Of a stretch of 56,093 bases of DNA, positions 8,109-16,700 are shown in pieces. Positions within the stretch are counted from its first letter, which is position 1; every line of letters begins with the position of its first letter. The translations under genes and the position numbers were made by a program. This DNA comes from SVQP01 sp045594705 (GTDB lineage: Bacteria; Bacillota; Clostridia; Oscillospirales; CAG-272): the NCBI GenBank assembly GCA_045594705.1, contig JAZNZB010000036.1, positions 1-56,093 of the forward strand, read 5' to 3'. The notes beneath the pieces are model-generated. The model ran no database searches. It saw only the letters and a list, made by a program, of their open reading frames with translations, and was not told the origin of the DNA.

Positions 8109-9293
8109 TTATTTGCAAGAAAATGAAGCGACAACACACGCACCCGCGCCGTCGTTGTTTGTCAGTTTCAATGCGCCCTTGTGCTTTTCACACAGTATTT
8201 TGCACAGATACAGACCAAGCCCAAAATGAAGCTCACTATCATTTTGATTTCCCGTATAGTAGGGCGCGGTCGCTGTTTTCAGTTCTTCTTCTGAAAAGCC
8301 CGTCCCGTCGTCTGATACGGAGATAATCAGATGATCTTCCGACACACAGCAAGATACGGTTATTGACTTTACGGCATAGCGAACGGCATTTGAAACGATA
8401 TTTTCAAATACCTGCATAATAATATTTGCGTCAACATTTATGTTCTCGGCTTCTGCCACGATTTCAAAGTGAGATTCAAGACCGTTTTCTTGACAGAGCA
8501 TTTCTAATGATTTTCCTAATTGATTTGAAAGATCGTTTGTACGGGTACACTTCATTTGTATCGGTTGATCTTCCAATTTGCTCATCGTACCCATACTGTA
8601 AACATAGCTTTCAATATATTCTATGTTCTTTGATACGGTACTCAATATTGCCGCCTTTTTATCCTCCGAAACATCTGACCTCATATAGACCTTTTCAAGA
8701 AGCTCGACGTTTCCTCTCATAACAGTAAGCGGTGTTCGGAGTTCGTGAGAAAAAGCCTTGTTGAGTTTTCGCCTTTCTTCAATCATTCGCCACATCGTTC
8801 GGTTATTGTCCACAAGCGACAGTCGCATTTTTTCAAAAGAAGAACAAAGCTGTCCAAGCTCGTCATTTCCGCTGTAATCTATAACGAAGTCGAGGTTATC
8901 ATCGGAAATGTTTTCGGAAGCATTTATTAAAAGTTTTATCGGCTTTTGTAGTTTACCGAAATAAAAGATAACGGCACCGATCGTAATACTGACAATACAC
9001 CAGAAAAAAGAGGAATACTCATAGATTATTGTGTAGAAATTATACGCTTGTTTATCTTCCTCGGAAAATGGAAGACGACCTATATAATGCGTGACAGTAT
9101 ATTCCTCTTCGCCAACTTCTTCGATTTCCTGTTCAACTGAAATATATTTTGCCTCAATGAGTTGTGTTTTTTCGCTTGCGAAGCTCATTGTTGTTTTTGA
9201 AAGGATTACCGCTAATATGATAAAAAATGACATAACGATGATCAGTGAGGGCATTAGCGGTATTCTTGCAATAGCTTTTCTTAATTTTCCCAT
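8109..9293 (-). CDS. Sensor histidine kinase
   Basis: This 394-residue kinase has helix 1 at about 13-33, an extracellular loop of about 55 residues rich in Glu, helix 2 at about 92-112 and a HAMP region (113-165). The dimerisation/phospho-acceptor box FSHELRTPLT places the phosphorylated His at 183. The ATPase domain has an N-box (NIVSNAVRYA), G1 (DDGTGF) and G2 (GLGLYLCK). It should phosphorylate the response regulator whose gene overlaps its start by 13 bases. The loop is larger than in the intramembrane BceS type, so the signal is probably sensed outside the membrane. The gene is AT-rich like the rest of the island. Confidence 0.92.
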   Translation of the reverse strand: MGKLRKAIARIPLMPSLIIVMSFFIILAVILSKTTMSFASEKTQLIEAKYISVEQEIEEVGEEEYTVTHYIGRLPFSEEDKQAYNFYTIIYEYSSFFWCIVSITIGAVIFYFGKLQKPIKLLINASENISDDNLDFVIDYSGNDELGQLCSSFEKMRLSLVDNNRTMWRMIEERRKLNKAFSHELRTPLTVMRGNVELLEKVYMRSDVSEDKKAAILSTVSKNIEYIESYVYSMGTMSKLEDQPIQMKCTRTNDLSNQLGKSLEMLCQENGLESHFEIVAEAENINVDANIIMQVFENIVSNAVRYAVKSITVSCCVSEDHLIISVSDDGTGFSEEELKTATAPYYTGNQNDSELHFGLGLYLCKILCEKHKGALKLTNNDGAGACVVASFSCK

Positions 9294-9952
9294 TTATACC
9301 CACACCCCCATACTGTTGTTATGTATGATTTACAGCCTGCTTCTGTAAATTTTGCCCGTATCTTTCGGATGTGTTCAACCACCGTCATAGAGTAGCCTTC
9401 GCTGTCAAATCCCCATAAGCGTTCATATATACGCTCTTTATCAAAAACAATACCCGTATTTGTGGAAAGCAGTTCTATAATGTCAAATTCCGTTTTGGAA
9501 AATGAAATTGGTGTATCCTTGAAATAGACGGCTTTTGAGGAATAGTCTATAACCAAATCGTCATTGAATTTCAAATCGGATTTTTTCTGCAATCTCATAT
9601 CACGGCGCAAATGAGCAGAAACACGGGCACCCAATTCATCAAGCGAAAAGGGCTTTGTAATATAGTCGTCCCCGCCCGCAGAAAAACCGTTTATTTTGTC
9701 AACGTCATCAACATTTGCCGTCAAAAACAAAATCGGACAAGAAACAAACTCCCGAATCTTTTTACACACTTCAAGTCCGTTTAGTTTCGGCATATTAATG
9801 TCGAGAAGTATTATATCGGGCTTCTGACTTATTTTTTCAAGTGCTTTTTTTCCATCATAAGCGGATAGCACATCATAACCGCATAAATCAAAGTAATTAC
9901 AAAGAAGCTCAACAACATCTTTTTCATCATCAACAATTAAAATTCTCGGCAA
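9281..9952 (-). CDS. OmpR-family response regulator
   Basis: This 223-residue regulator has a receiver domain with acidic pocket DDE (8-10), phospho-acceptor Asp51 in LLDINMP and Lys100 in YITKPFS. A winged-helix DNA-binding domain follows (about 128-223), ending in TVWGCGYKWEN. The start is TTG (9952), supported by GGAGGTG seven bases upstream; no ATG fits. It probably binds the two matching sites at 9986-10012 (its own promoter) and 8074-8102 (the ABC genes), giving autoregulation plus control of the transporter. Those targets are inferred from repeated motifs. Confidence 0.92.
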   Translation of the reverse strand: MPRILIVDDEKDVVELLCNYFDLCGYDVLSAYDGKKALEKISQKPDIILLDINMPKLNGLEVCKKIREFVSCPILFLTANVDDVDKINGFSAGGDDYITKPFSLDELGARVSAHLRRDMRLQKKSDLKFNDDLVIDYSSKAVYFKDTPISFSKTEFDIIELLSTNTGIVFDKERIYERLWGFDSEGYSMTVVEHIRKIRAKFTEAGCKSYITTVWGCGYKWEN

Positions 9953-9985
9953 CGCTTAACACCTCCGTTCCCCCGATAATGATAA

Positions 9986-10012
9986 CATATAAATATCAAG
10001 ATTTTATCAAAA
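9986..10012 (-). promoter_or_regulatory. Candidate autoregulatory operator and promoter of the response-regulator gene
   Basis: This site shares CAT..AAATATCAAGA...TATCA with the site at 8074-8102. On the minus strand TTGATA, 17 bases and TGTTAT form a plausible promoter within the same segment. Confidence 0.55.
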
Positions 10013-10086
10013 AGAGCTTAATATCCTTCAAATAAACACGGAAGGATATTCACTAAAACTATTGAAAGACAAAATTCAATAACAAA

Positions 10087-10111
10087 TCCCTCGTTCAAAC
10101 AGAGCGAGGGA
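10087..10111. terminator. Weak hairpin after the S24 fragment
   Basis: TCCCTCG (10087-10093) pairs with CGAGGGA (10105-10111), followed on the minus strand by TTTGTT. It is a plausible terminator for the S24 fragment. Confidence 0.5.
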
Positions 10112-10116
10112 ATGTT

Positions 10117-10389
10117 TTATTCTACTATTCCAATAACCCTACCGCAACAGTAAACGCTATCGCTCTCGCTAATGCGAATGGGTTTATATTTTTCATTATG
10201 AGAGATCAGGCACTTGCTGCCAAGCTCCTTGATGTAAACATCACCGTTGACAACGAAGATACCAACCTCACCAATATCAACGGAATCGCACTTTTCAACA
10301 AAGACCTTATCCCCATCGTGATAGGTAGGCTCCATACTGTCACCGCAAGCCGATATCTTCTCGCCCATATCACAAACCGCGAAACCCAC
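10117..10389 (-). CDS. S24 (LexA/CI-like) peptidase domain fragment
   Basis: These 90 residues are the C-terminal half of an S24 repressor. The catalytic Ser lies in CGDSMEPTYHDGD and the general-base Lys in GDVYIKELG, so the autocleavage dyad is present. The N-terminal helix-turn-helix that phage or ICE repressors carry is absent. The only start is a GTG without an RBS, two codons after a stop, so expression is doubtful. The upstream DNA is the 5' part of an unrelated membrane gene in another frame. I read it as the leftover of an integrated element's repressor gene. Confidence 0.6.
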   Translation of the reverse strand: MGFAVCDMGEKISACGDSMEPTYHDGDKVFVEKCDSVDIGEVGIFVVNGDVYIKELGSKCLISHNEKYKPIRISESDSVYCCGRVIGIVE

Positions 10390-10601
10390 AGCTTATAGAC
10401 GGAACAAACAAGAAACAGAATGGCGGCATACCAATATATCCAATGTCCGCCCGCAACAATCAGGCCGATCAGCAAAAGCGCACCGACCATACCAAGGAAC
10501 AGCCACAGCACAAACAGCAAAATATTGGAAAACCCGCGCAAATGGTATTCCTTTGCCCAGGATCTGATCAGTGCCTTATTGATTTGATACTCGTTTTTCA
10601 T
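10206..10601 (-). pseudogene. Membrane protein gene broken by a recombination junction
   Basis: The ORF is 131 residues, but only about the first 70-85 look genuine. They begin MKNEYQINKALIRSWAKEY and hold two membrane helices (about 25-50 and 52-72), followed by a basic stretch, a layout seen in YcxB-like proteins. The rest is an out-of-frame reading of the S24 fragment. The start is good: ATG at 10601 with AAGGG upstream, right behind the anti-sigma-like gene, so it was probably the fourth gene of the sigma operon. The junction lies somewhere in 10340-10395. No missing 3' half is visible at the other end of the island. Confidence 0.5.
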
Positions 10602-10616
10602 ATAAAAAATCCCTTA

Positions 10617-12368
10617 TTATTCGTTGGCAAACACGACCAGCGCGGCCATCGCTTCTCTTGTAAACTCAGTCATTTCCACCGCGTTCCATTGCTCGGCCGT
10701 TCCCAAATAGTTTACGGTCTGCAGGCTGTCGCAGAATTCAAATGCGTCACTGCCCAGGGCCTGCATGCTTTGGGGCAACGTCAAGGTGCGAAGCTTCTTG
10801 CATTGGCGGAAAGCCCCATCCTGTATTTCGGTCAAAGCGTCCGGCAGATCAAGCTCTTCCAGCGAAGAACAACCGCTGAAGGCATTGACACCGATGCTTT
10901 GCAGCCCGGCGGGCAATTTGACCTGCGTCAGGTGCGAGCAGCTCTCAAACGTTTGCCGCTCTATCGTGACAAGGCTATCCGGCAGCTCTGCCAAAGCAAG
11001 TGCAGAAGCCGAGAAAGCTCCCTTTTCAAGCACCAAAAGGCCATCGGGTAAGGTGATCTGCTTCAGGCTGAAATTATTGGCAAAGGCAAACGAACCGATC
11101 TCTTCAAGTCCTTCGGTCAAAAGAACGGTTGAGAGATTGTCGCAATAGCGGAAGGCCTTGCTGCCTACGTGTGTCACGGTGGACGGCAGCGCAACCAGGG
11201 TAATAAAATCGTTCGATTCAAAAGCCTCGTCCTCAATGCCGACCACGGGATATCCTTGATAGGTGGGCGGAATATACAGCTGTGCATCCGTGCACTCGCC
11301 TATACCGCTCACCACGTAGACCGTCTCCCCTCTTCGGGTTTGCTCAGTATAAGCAAGCCCCTCGGACCAGCCCTGCTCGGGCAACTCATCGGTAATCTCC
11401 GGCTCGGTCTCGCTCTCTTCACCCCAACTGTCGGGGATGGTCACTGTAAAGATGACAAGATTGCTCTCGTTGCCGTTGGCTGCTTTGACGCAGATATATA
11501 CCTTATGCTCACCCGGCGCAAGATCGGCAACAGGTACAAGCACCGCCATTCTGGAGCAGGATTTGCCGCCCATATAGGCAGCAACCGTTTTGACCATGTC
11601 CTCGGGGACCTTGGAAAAGGATCTGTCATAAACAGGCTCTCCCTGGTCGATCTTATAGCCGTACGTCCCCGGTGTGGTCAGCGCAAAGGCCAGCCAGCCG
11701 TTGAATTTGAGGTGCGTGACCGCGGGATCGGTCACCTCGACCTTTTTGCGCCATTGATTGTAGTTCTCGGAAAACACCTCGATTTCGCGTTCACCCGCAA
11801 CCATATACAGGCTGTCATATGAGCTGTGAACGAAAATGGCCTGATCCTCGGGCGGCTGATAGGTGGTTTCCTCAGTCGTAGGCTGCTCGGTTTCAGTCTC
11901 GGGCTTGGTGGTCTGCTCGGGATCTCTTTCTCCGCCTACTGCGGAGTCATCCCCCGGATCTTCCGTTTCCCGATCGGGCTCGGCCGTATTCTCTTTGTCC
12001 GAATCACGGTCTTCTCCCCACGATTGCCGCAGGGCTGCGATCGCACTGCCGAGCGCTTGCCTGATGTCCTCGTCAAGCAAGGACGAGAGCAGGTTTTGAT
12101 CCTCTGTCAGCATGATCTCGGTCAGATGCAGCACGGTTCCGTCGTATTCGGGATAGTTTTCCTCCACGTAGCCCTCGTATTGGATAACCGCTACCGTGCC
12201 TGCTACTCCCAATGTGAGTGTGCAGACGGCCAGCATAAGCGACATGACGGCAGCGATCAGCGCAACGCGAAAGATCGGCTTTTTGCGCATGGGCACAGGG
12301 GCTTCGGCGCGCTCGATCAGATCACAATCGATCTCGCTCATCAGCTCAAACAGCATTTGATTGGTCAT
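10617..12368 (-). CDS. Membrane anti-sigma-like protein with BspA-type leucine-rich-repeat ectodomain
   Basis: This 583-residue protein has a short cytoplasmic N-terminus (1-32), one membrane helix (33-62), an acidic Glu/Thr/Asp-rich extracellular linker (about 125-185), a globular region (about 190-335), and five to six LRR_5 repeats (about 365-575) with the cadence AF..C..L..V.LP..L..I. Its ATG at 12368 overlaps the stop of the second sigma factor by four bases, the usual place for a cognate anti-sigma factor. No ZAS zinc motif is visible in the N-terminal 32 residues, so the anti-sigma role rests on gene order and topology. LRR_5 ectodomains are mostly adhesive or ligand-binding. Confidence 0.75.
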   Translation of the reverse strand: MTNQMLFELMSEIDCDLIERAEAPVPMRKKPIFRVALIAAVMSLMLAVCTLTLGVAGTVAVIQYEGYVEENYPEYDGTVLHLTEIMLTEDQNLLSSLLDEDIRQALGSAIAALRQSWGEDRDSDKENTAEPDRETEDPGDDSAVGGERDPEQTTKPETETEQPTTEETTYQPPEDQAIFVHSSYDSLYMVAGEREIEVFSENYNQWRKKVEVTDPAVTHLKFNGWLAFALTTPGTYGYKIDQGEPVYDRSFSKVPEDMVKTVAAYMGGKSCSRMAVLVPVADLAPGEHKVYICVKAANGNESNLVIFTVTIPDSWGEESETEPEITDELPEQGWSEGLAYTEQTRRGETVYVVSGIGECTDAQLYIPPTYQGYPVVGIEDEAFESNDFITLVALPSTVTHVGSKAFRYCDNLSTVLLTEGLEEIGSFAFANNFSLKQITLPDGLLVLEKGAFSASALALAELPDSLVTIERQTFESCSHLTQVKLPAGLQSIGVNAFSGCSSLEELDLPDALTEIQDGAFRQCKKLRTLTLPQSMQALGSDAFEFCDSLQTVNYLGTAEQWNAVEMTEFTREAMAALVVFANE

Positions 12369-12925
12369 AGCGCAAAGCCCTCCTCTTCCAAAAAGACTTT
12401 GAGTGCCCGGCGCGTACGTGAAAGGATCTTGAACACGTTTGCCTTGCTGATCCCATACCGCTTGGCAATCGCCTCTACGCCATCCACGTGATAATAACGG
12501 CGAATGAAAATATTGCAATCGCGCTCGGGCAGACTGCGCAAAAAGCGATTGAAGGACTCTGCAAACACCAGATGATCCACGTAACGCTGCGTGCTTTGAT
12601 CCAAAGATGCAACCTCAGCAAGCTCATCCAAGGCAAGCGTTGCCTCTCCGCCGCCGCGCTTATCGCGGTTTTTGGATTTATAGCGATTGATGGACAAATT
12701 TCTGGTAATGCGTCCAACGTAGGTTTTAAGCACGGTCGGACAGGCGGGAGGGATCGAATTCCAGGTCTGCAACCAGGTATCGTTGACGCACTCCTCGCTG
12801 TCCTGCATATTGCGCAGGATATTTTGCGCGATGCTCAAGCAATAGCTGCCATACTTTTGTGCGGTCTGCTCGATTGCTCGCTCGTCGCGTTGATTGTATA
12901 GTGCAATGATTTGATGATCCTGCAT
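12365..12925 (-). CDS. ECF-type RNA polymerase sigma factor (second of a pair)
   Basis: This 186-residue sigma-70 family protein has a region 2 (about 8-75) with ALYNQRDERAIEQTAQKYG and an acidic DSEECVNDTWLQTW helix. Region 4 (about 115-180) has LPERDCNIFIRRYY and a helix-turn-helix with AIAKRYGISKANVFKILSR. I chose the ATG at 12925 because GGAGG lies 5 to 10 bases upstream. The preceding sigma gene stops at 12936, ten bases earlier. It overlaps the downstream membrane protein gene (ATGA). The tight spacing suggests that the two sigma factors and the membrane protein are made together. Confidence 0.88.
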   Translation of the reverse strand: MQDHQIIALYNQRDERAIEQTAQKYGSYCLSIAQNILRNMQDSEECVNDTWLQTWNSIPPACPTVLKTYVGRITRNLSINRYKSKNRDKRGGGEATLALDELAEVASLDQSTQRYVDHLVFAESFNRFLRSLPERDCNIFIRRYYHVDGVEAIAKRYGISKANVFKILSRTRRALKVFLEEEGFAL

Positions 12926-12935
12926 CCTCTGCCTC

Positions 12936-13493
12936 CTATCTGTCGCTTTGGTCAAGAACTCTTCGCAAGGCTTTTTTGGCGCGAAAGATCCGACCGTTGA
13001 TCACGTTTGGCGAAAGCCCCAGCCTCTTTGAGATCTCGATATTTTTCATATGTGCGTAATACTTGAGCGTGATCACTTCACGATACCGTGGCTCTAAAGT
13101 CTCCACAGCCGCTCTGACCCGAGCTGCCATTTCCTCACGCTCGATCAGGACGGCAAGATCGTCAAGCGGAATGCTCAACTCATCCGCATCCCGGTCATCC
13201 GAAAGCATGGCTCTGCGGCGTTTTTTTCTGTGATAAGAATTGATCGCAGCGTTTTTGGTATACGTATGGATCAATGCTACCGTGGAATCACTGTGCGGCT
13301 GTGCAAATGCCTCTGCATTCAGACAGACGCGATAAAACGCCTCCTGCACAGCGTCCTCTGCGTCCTGCTTATTGCGCAGAATAGCATACGCCTTCTGATA
13401 CATCTGTTTATAGTAAAGCTCATAGATCAAGGTCAGCACCTTGTGCTGCTCCTTGCTCAACTGCGGTCTTTCTCTCGTTTCTTTGTCCTGCAT
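12936..13493 (-). CDS. ECF-type RNA polymerase sigma factor (first of a pair)
   Basis: This 185-residue protein has region 2 (about 20-90) with YKQMYQKAYAILRNKQDAEDAVQEAF and region 4 (about 120-180) with LEPRYREVITLKYY and ISKRLGLSPNVINGRIFRAKKAL. The region-4 sequence differs clearly from its neighbour at 12365, so the two are not a recent duplication and may have different targets. The RBS is GGGAGAG before ATG at 13493. It is the first gene of a run with the second sigma, the LRR membrane protein and a broken membrane gene. Confidence 0.88.
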   Translation of the reverse strand: MQDKETRERPQLSKEQHKVLTLIYELYYKQMYQKAYAILRNKQDAEDAVQEAFYRVCLNAEAFAQPHSDSTVALIHTYTKNAAINSYHRKKRRRAMLSDDRDADELSIPLDDLAVLIEREEMAARVRAAVETLEPRYREVITLKYYAHMKNIEISKRLGLSPNVINGRIFRAKKALRRVLDQSDR

Positions 13494-13704
13494 GCTGCTC
13501 TCCCAAAAAAGTCGTTCTACTTACCTACACAACTTTTGGAAGATTTTTTGACAGAATTTTTGAAAATTTCCGATTTTTTATCAAGATAAATATATATAAC
13601 AAACGAGAAAGCAAAAAATTCGCACGTGATCAAAAAAAAACGAACGGCGGGAGCAAGCCCCCGCCCTACGTTATAAAATTGAGCCATTCAAAACAGCAGA
13701 AAAT
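13494..13704. other. Intergenic gap upstream of the sigma operon
   Basis: This 211-bp gap is A/T-rich with long A and T runs. It contains one GGCGGG...CCCGCCCTACG repeat unit (13644-13670). I see no clear sigma-A promoter; the sigma operon may use an alternative, self-activated promoter. Nothing coding is visible. Confidence 0.5.
13644..13670. repeat. GTAGGGC dispersed repeat unit
   Basis: GGCGGG and CCCGCC flank a 7-base loop and are followed by CTACG. On the minus strand this is the GTAGGG-type unit seen at 4185, 28447, 41744 and 45058. Confidence 0.55.
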
Positions 13705-16700
13705 TTATTGATAAATCACGTTTTCCTTGCCAAGCAAATCAATCAGCTGCTGCATGACAAAGGGAGAGAGCGCGATGCCCTTGGGGTGCGGCACGTAGGA
13801 TTTTGCGCTGTTGTCGTAGAACACCAACGGCACGGTCAGGCCCTCGTCAAAGATCTCGGCTAAGTTGAGTGCCTTGCGGTAAGGGGTGCCCTGCAGATCC
13901 GGCACGCGCAGGTAGAGTTTTTTGATTTTGGGAGGGCGCGGGGCGTCGGCGGTGCGGTGCGGGCCGTCGGGGACGTCGGCCCCTACGGGGGTGCGGCGGG
14001 ATGCGACGGCGGGACGTTGCGGGCCGCCGGGGACGTCGGCCCCTACGGGGGTGCGGTGAGGTGCGGCGGTTGGAGCAGGTTTCGGGGTATAATGCTCGTC
14101 GTCCACAAGCTCGGCTGCCGTGCCGACCAGCACCTTGGGGGCTTCCTCCTCGCGCACCGAGATATTGCCCTCGACGTACAAAGCGTTATCCACGCGCACC
14201 AGATGCCCAAGATTCTCGTAGGTCTTGGCAAACATGATGCACTCAATCTCGCCCGTGCGATCCTCTAAGGTAAAGAAGGCCATACGTTGGTCGTTCTTGG
14301 TGGTCTTGACGGTCACTGAGGTGATCATGCCCGCAATGCGCACGCGTGCGCGGTCGGGCAAGAGCGAGCCTGTCTCGTCTGCAAGCTCGGAAATATCCAC
14401 GGTACTAAGAGCGGCAATGCATTTATCATAGCCGTCCAGCAGATGCCCCGAGAAATACATGCCCGACGCGTCCTTTTCCAGCATCAGCTTTTCCCTTTTG
14501 GAATATTCGGGAATTTGCGGATACGAGAAGGAGGTCTTTGCCTTGACCTCGGGTACCATGCTGAACATATCCAGCTGGCCTGCGATATTGTCGCGGTTTT
14601 TCTGCGACACGGTATCGATGATCTGCTCGTAGACCGAGAGCAGCCTGGAGCGATAGACACCAAGCGAATCAAATGCGCCAGCCTTGATCAGCGCCTCGAT
14701 CATACGCTTGTTCATGTCCTTGCCCGACATGCGCTCCACAAAGTCCTCAAAGGATGCAAAATCATGCCCCTCGCGCTCGCGGCAAAGCGAATCCACAAAC
14801 TGCCCGCCCACGTTTTTGAGTGCCAGAAGGCCGAAGCGGATGGTGTTGTCCTTGCCGTAAAAATCGGCGCGGCTGCGGTTGATATCGGGCGGCAGCACCG
14901 AGATGCCGCGCTTGTTACATTCTCCGATATATTCCGCAATTTTTGTCTGATTTCCAAGCACGCTGGTCAGCAGTGCCGAGAAGTATTCACAGGGAAAGTG
15001 CGCCTTGAGATATGCGGTTCTGTAAGACAGTACGGCATACGCGGCGGCGTGCGATTTATTGAATGCGTAGTTGGCGAAATTGCCCAAGTCGTCAAACAGC
15101 TTGGTGGCGGTTGCCTCGTCCACACCGCGCTGTGCTGCACCCGAGATAAAGTCCTTGCGCTCAGCTTCCAGCACGTCCGCCTTTTTCTTGGACATGGCGC
15201 GGCGCACGATGTCCGCGTGCCCAAAGCTGTACCCTGCCACCTCGCGGAAAATGCGCATGACCTGCTCCTGGTACACGGCGCAGCCGTACGTTTCCTTCAA
15301 GATCGGCTCAAGCAGCGGTGTGTCGTACTCGATCTTTGCGGGATCGTGGCGGCACTCGATATAGCGCGGAATCGAATCCATGGGTCCGGGACGATAAAGT
15401 GCAATGACCGCAATGATATCCTCAAAGCACTCGGGGCGCAGCTGCACAAGCACCTGCTTGATGCCGCTTGATTCAAGCTGGAACACACCCGAGGTATTGC
15501 CCTTGGCAATCAGCGCATAGGTCTCCTTATCGTCGTACGGGATACGGGTGATATCAAAATCGGGATGATTTTCGCGGATCTGATTCTGTGCGTCGTTGAT
15601 AATGGTCAGATAGCGAAGCCCCAAAAAGTCAAATTTCAGAAGTCCCAGGCTTGCGATGGTGTCCATGTCAAACTGGGTCACGACCGTGCCGTTGCTGTGT
15701 GCGAGCGGCACGTATTTGCTGACCGGCTTGTCCGTGATTACAATACCCGCAGCGTGCACAGACACGTTACGCGGCATGCCCTCCAGCGCCATGGCGGTAT
15801 CGATCAGCTCACGGTTCTTTTCGGATGCATGATAAAGCTGCTTGAGCTCGGGCATTTTGAGCGCGTGCTCCAGCGTGATGTTCAGCTCTGCGGGCACGGC
15901 CTTGGCAATCACGTCCACGTCTGCGTACGGCATGCCCATGGCGCGTCCGCAATCGCGGATGGCCGCGCGCGCGGCAAGCGTACCGAAGGTGATGATCTGC
16001 GAGACGTGCTCTCGGCCGTAACGCTTTGCCACATAGTCGATCACCTCGTCGCGGCGGTTATAGCAAAAGTCAATATCAATATCGGGCATGCTGACTCTCT
16101 CGGGGTTGAGGAAACGCTCAAACAAGAGGTCATATCGGATCGAATCCACGTCGGTAATGCCAAGCACAAATGCGACCAGCGAGCCCGCTCCCGAGCCTCT
16201 GCCCGGGCCTACGGGAATTCCGCGGCTCTTGGCAAGCCCCACGTAGTCCTGCACGATCAGAAAATAATCGGCATAGCCCATCTGCTCGATGACCGAAAGC
16301 TCATAGGCAATGCGGTCGCGGTAATCCTGCTCCGAGGCGCAGTCAAAGGTGATCTGCCCCTTTTGCACGCGTGCGGCAAAGCCTTGCTCTGCAAGCTCGT
16401 ACAGATAAGACACCGAATCCTTACCGTCGGGGCACGGGAATTTGGGCAGATACAGCGTGTCAAAATCGAATTCGACCGAGCAGCGGTCGGCAATTTTCAC
16501 CGTGTTTTCAAGCGCGCCCTCATATTGCCCGAACAGCATGCGCATCTCATGCGTGTCCTTATAGTAAAACTCGTCCGTTTCAAAGCCGATCGGGCGGCCG
16601 TCCTCAATCGACGAGTTGGTCTGAATGCACATCAATATCGCCTGGGTGGAGGCGTCGCGACGGCGCAGATAATGGCAGTCGTTGGTGGCCACCACGCCAA

